Below, in pieces: positions 61,392 through 64,000 of a stretch of DNA of 64,000 nt. A program made the position numbers and the translations under genes. Numbering within the stretch: position 1 is the stretch's first letter; the number at the start of each line of letters is the position of its first letter. The DNA lies in assembly GCA_020186115.1 (NCBI GenBank), contig WSYJ01000060.1, positions 2,418,001 to 2,482,000 on the forward strand, given 5' to 3'. The DNA is from Histomonas meleagridis (taxonomy: Eukaryota; Parabasalia; Tritrichomonadida; Dientamoebidae). The notes under the pieces were generated by a model. The model was given only the letters and a program-made list of their open reading frames with translations. It did no database searches and was not told where the DNA came from.

Positions 61392-63030
61392 ATGTATGCT
61401 TTACAAAATCAACAACCAAATGTTATAAATGCTATGAGCGGTAATTCGAAAGATTGGTATAATGCAATAGATGTATGTTTAAAACTATCAGAAATTATAT
61501 ATGATGATTATGAATATACCACAGCTACTTCTTACGGAAATGTTGGTGATATTCATGGTGATACTACTTATGTTGATATATCAACTGATAGATTTGAAAT
61601 TATTAGTTTAGATAATTCATATATTACATTATAACAAGAGATTACTTTTACAGTTCTTGCTCAAGGCGATTTATTATTCAAAAAATATTATATTAAATAT
61701 ATATGTTCTTGTGATGCTATTGATCAATATGAAATATATAGTAATACTGATAAGATACAAGATATTTTTAATGCATAATATAAATGGTTTATGTTTTATA
61801 ATTCATAATCTGATGAAGCTAAAGCTGGAAATGATTGTTTTGCTACGATAAAATCAGAAAACATGATCCAATGGTACCTGGTGTCTATGTTGATTTATCG
61901 TCGATAAGCCTTTTTTCTTCATAAATTACTGTTGAAAATTTTTTAAGAATTCCATTGAGTTATTTTTTATTATTATTCAAATATGTAATATTATTCTAAT
62001 TGGGCAGGTAAATAATCTATAAAATTAATGCCTTCATATCAAAATTTAGTTATAGAACCAATACCTAATTATGATGATGTTTAAATAGATATTGATACTG
62101 ATAAAAATGATAAAAGAATATATATATAGTATTCAAATTATTATTAATAATGGGACAGTAGACTTAGGATTTCGCAATATATACGAAACATTATATAATA
62201 ATCTCAAAAAATCATTTAGTGGCAATGGCACATCTAAAACTTATTCTTATGCTAAACAACAACTACAATTTATATGTAATACTCAAACAACTAAAGATGT
62301 AAAAATTAAATTAGCAGAATATTTGTTAAAGATGGATGTATTAGAATCTGAATATATTCAAGTTCCATCACTATTCCCTATTCATGTATGTCGAGTAAGA
62401 GATTTTACACAAAAATTTAATTATGATAAATCATCAATAGATACTGCTGCTACAATTGGTATTAGACGCTGTGATACATTATTCACAGTATTTCGTGTAA
62501 ATCAATACAGTAGAACATGTTATCTAAATCCACATATATATTATAATAGATTTAATATTGATGGTAAAATGTATCCACTAGAAGATTATACTACAGTAGA
62601 TGATGCTAAAAATATTAATATGTTATTGGATAGTGTTAATTTAAATAGTAGTTTATTAAGTAGTCTTAACGAAGATTTGAAAACTTCTGTACAACCATAT
62701 TATTACGGATTTACTTCTAATGCCTCTGAGGTATTAACAAAAACAAGGAAATGGCATGGTAAAGATAATAGTAATTTCTTTATAGGATTACCATTTGCTG
62801 AAGGTGAAGATTTTCAAGGCGGTATTTCAACAACAGATACTATGCAAATAGAATTGCATGGAAATTGTGTAAATACCACTAATTATTTAGCTACAAGTAC
62901 TAATGCTTTACCAGTAGGTATATATTTCGAAGATGCAATACTAAAAATTCGTTCTATTGAACCAGATGGTATACCACAAATAGAAATAACTAATGCTTCA
63001 ATAGAACAAGTTATCAATGAATCACGTTAA
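61392..63030 (+). pseudogene. Maverick major capsid protein, decayed
   Basis: From ATG 61392 (MYALQNQQPNVINAMSG) the protein can be followed over about 540 codons through at least three frame changes (near 61855, 61950 and 62160) and about ten TAA/TAG codons. The last part (62107-63030) is one clean frame with FPIHVCRVRDFTQKFN, IGIRRCDTLFTVFRVN and FAEGEDFQGG. Size, beta-rich composition and position fit the double-jelly-roll major capsid protein of Polintons. The family assignment rests on context and style, not a catalytic motif. Confidence 0.65.
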
Positions 63031-63050
63031 AAATATATATATAACAATAT

Positions 63051-63853
63051 TTATTTTTGTTTATCTGTATTTTCATCATGCGCTGTTATATATAAACTAT
63101 CATTTTTAATATCTGCATCAATCTCTTCATCAGGTATTGGTCTGATGGAAATCGTAATATACATAGGTGATAATATATAAATTTCTCGCATATTAGCATC
63201 AACTAATTTTAATTCTAAGTGCGATAAATCACTAGAATTTATTAATACTTCAAAATCTGCATTATTTACAATAATTGGATAATTATTACTGGAAGAGTTA
63301 TCAATTCTAAGTATTATTTTTGGAATATTGATATTTTTTTTATATTTCTATAACTACTTTTCCCTAAATTACTTATAGCGTATAATACTGGTGTTGATAA
63401 ATAATTTCCTACAGAGTTACATAATATTTCATATTTATTAGTTTCTTCCTTTAAATATGTTGATGTTAATCATAAATTTGTGTTGTATAAACCTGTTAAT
63501 TGTATTATATTATAACTTATATCATTGATAGTAAATTTATTAGCACTACTAAATATTAACCTGCTTGTGAAATATGTTGAAATATTAACATTGCTTTTTA
63601 TAATTAAATCTGTTAATAAACTTGCGAATTCCGCATAATTCATATAAGTATACTGATTATTGAAGGTGTATTTTTCATTATTAATTGTTATATAATCATC
63701 TTTTTCAATGACAACTATATTACATTTTGTTGTTAATGACGTAATTATCATTTTAGCAAATTTTGTATAAGGTTATGGTAAATTAACATTATTTCTGTTG
63801 TAGTGATTGCTATCATATGATGAAATTATGTAATCAATTATTTCATTAAACAT
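63051..63853 (-). pseudogene. Maverick penton-like minor capsid gene, decayed
   Basis: On the minus strand from ATG 63853 (MFNEIIDYIISSYDSN). TAA follows at about 63776, an open part lies at 63751-63470 (YNIIQLTGLYNTN at its end), and after frame changes the terminal part reads LRIDNSSSNNYPIIVNNADF and ITISIRPIPDEE to TAA 63053-63051. The beta-rich content and pairing with the capsid gene suggest the single-jelly-roll penton protein. Confidence 0.55.
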
Positions 63854-63876
63854 TATATTTTATTTATATAAAAATC

Positions 63877-64000
63877 ATGTTATTCGAAATATATATATGT
63901 GTTATATCGACTATTTATGTAATTAATTCTGTAATAAATACCTTTATAAAAATATATAATATTGATATTGATGATGATGATAATGAGGAGGAGGAGATAC
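63877..64000 (+). CDS. Start of a further Maverick gene, cut by the window edge
   Basis: Forty-one codons from ATG 63877 remain open to the edge. A hydrophobic segment (IYICVISTIYVINSVI) is followed by Asp/Glu-rich sequence (DIDDDDNEEEE). It may be a small membrane protein. Divergent from the penton-like gene with a 23-bp gap. Confidence 0.4.
   Translation, partial: MLFEIYICVISTIYVINSVINTFIKIYNIDIDDDDNEEEEI

Larger units (their letters stand above)
57288..64000. mobile_element. Maverick/Polinton element, one end, decayed, continuing past the window
   Basis: At least 6.2 kb with a Maverick gene set: a retrovirus-type integrase nearest the end, small capsid-associated genes, a long coiled-coil gene, a double-jelly-roll-type major capsid gene and a penton-like gene. 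Codon use is even more AT-rich than the host. Most genes carry stops or frameshifts. PolB, packaging ATPase and protease are not in view and would be to the right. The left boundary is tentative: AGTGTTGTAATGCG at 57288 has the AGT start typical of Polinton termini, but the opposite terminus is outside the window. Confidence 0.8.

Noticed and set aside
61392-63030. Genome-wide reassignment of TAA/TAG to Gln
   Set aside because: Host genes here end normally at TAA/TAG/TGA, CAA is used freely, and the intact part of the same capsid gene has no in-frame TAA/TAG.

Overview
The window is eukaryotic and reads as a parabasalid (trichomonad) genome close to Trichomonas or Tritrichomonas. The base composition is strongly AT-rich. 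Genes are intronless, short-spaced and on both strands. The families are typical of trichomonads: DUF3447/ankyrin proteins, BspA-like leucine-rich-repeat surface proteins, a Pmp-like beta-helix surface protein, many Rab/ARF GTPases and a Maverick/Polinton element. Several genes also have a trichomonad-style initiator (TCA followed by a pyrimidine/AT-rich step) 6-12 nt before the start codon. Species cannot be fixed by eye.

Layout. 1-5.5 kb: a partial RhoGEF, a tRNA-Lys(CTT), two unknown proteins, an FCP/SCP-type phosphatase and a likely axonemal microtubule protein. 5.8-6.5 kb: a decayed EF-2 pseudogene. 6.9-8.8 kb: a frameshifted DUF3447/ankyrin gene followed by an odd ankyrin array. 9-26 kb: housekeeping and regulatory genes (CK2 alpha, DUF1963, WD40, an inactive-looking rhomboid, a VDAC/Tom40-like barrel, NOG1, ARF, ADA2, Rab, 14-3-3, Pmp-like, IMPDH). 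26-41 kb: a LAMMER-like kinase, a second ankyrin locus, STK19-like and TTC16-like genes with overlapping start codons, a BspA-like pseudogene carrying an inverted duplicate of the 14-3-3 3' region, CK2 beta, Rab, R2R3-Myb, a CaaX protein, a type II membrane protein and IFT57. 41-55 kb: a giant VPS13, GOT1, a RasGAP and a Sec7-PH ARF-GEF. 55.4-57.2 kb: a Tc1-like MITE and a BspA fragment. 57.3 kb to the right edge: one end of a decayed Maverick (integrase, several small genes, a coiled-coil gene, capsid and penton-like genes).

How the genes fit together. Membrane traffic is well represented: ARF with a Sec7-PH GEF, two Rabs, GOT1 and VPS13. Flagellar biology is represented by IFT57, a TTC16-like protein and a microtubule-inner-protein-like gene. 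Both CK2 subunits are encoded here, 25 kb apart. Transcriptional control is represented by ADA2, R2R3-Myb and an FCP/SCP phosphatase, and AACGGT (Myb-type) sites recur upstream of start codons.

The most unusual structure is the pair of ankyrin loci (about 7.9-8.75 kb and 28.6-30.4 kb). Intact ankyrin repeat bodies alternate with a conserved AT-rich spacer, most often at a 170-bp period, which breaks the reading frame at almost every repeat. The spacers behave like introns or like cassette separators, yet lack conserved GT..AG ends.
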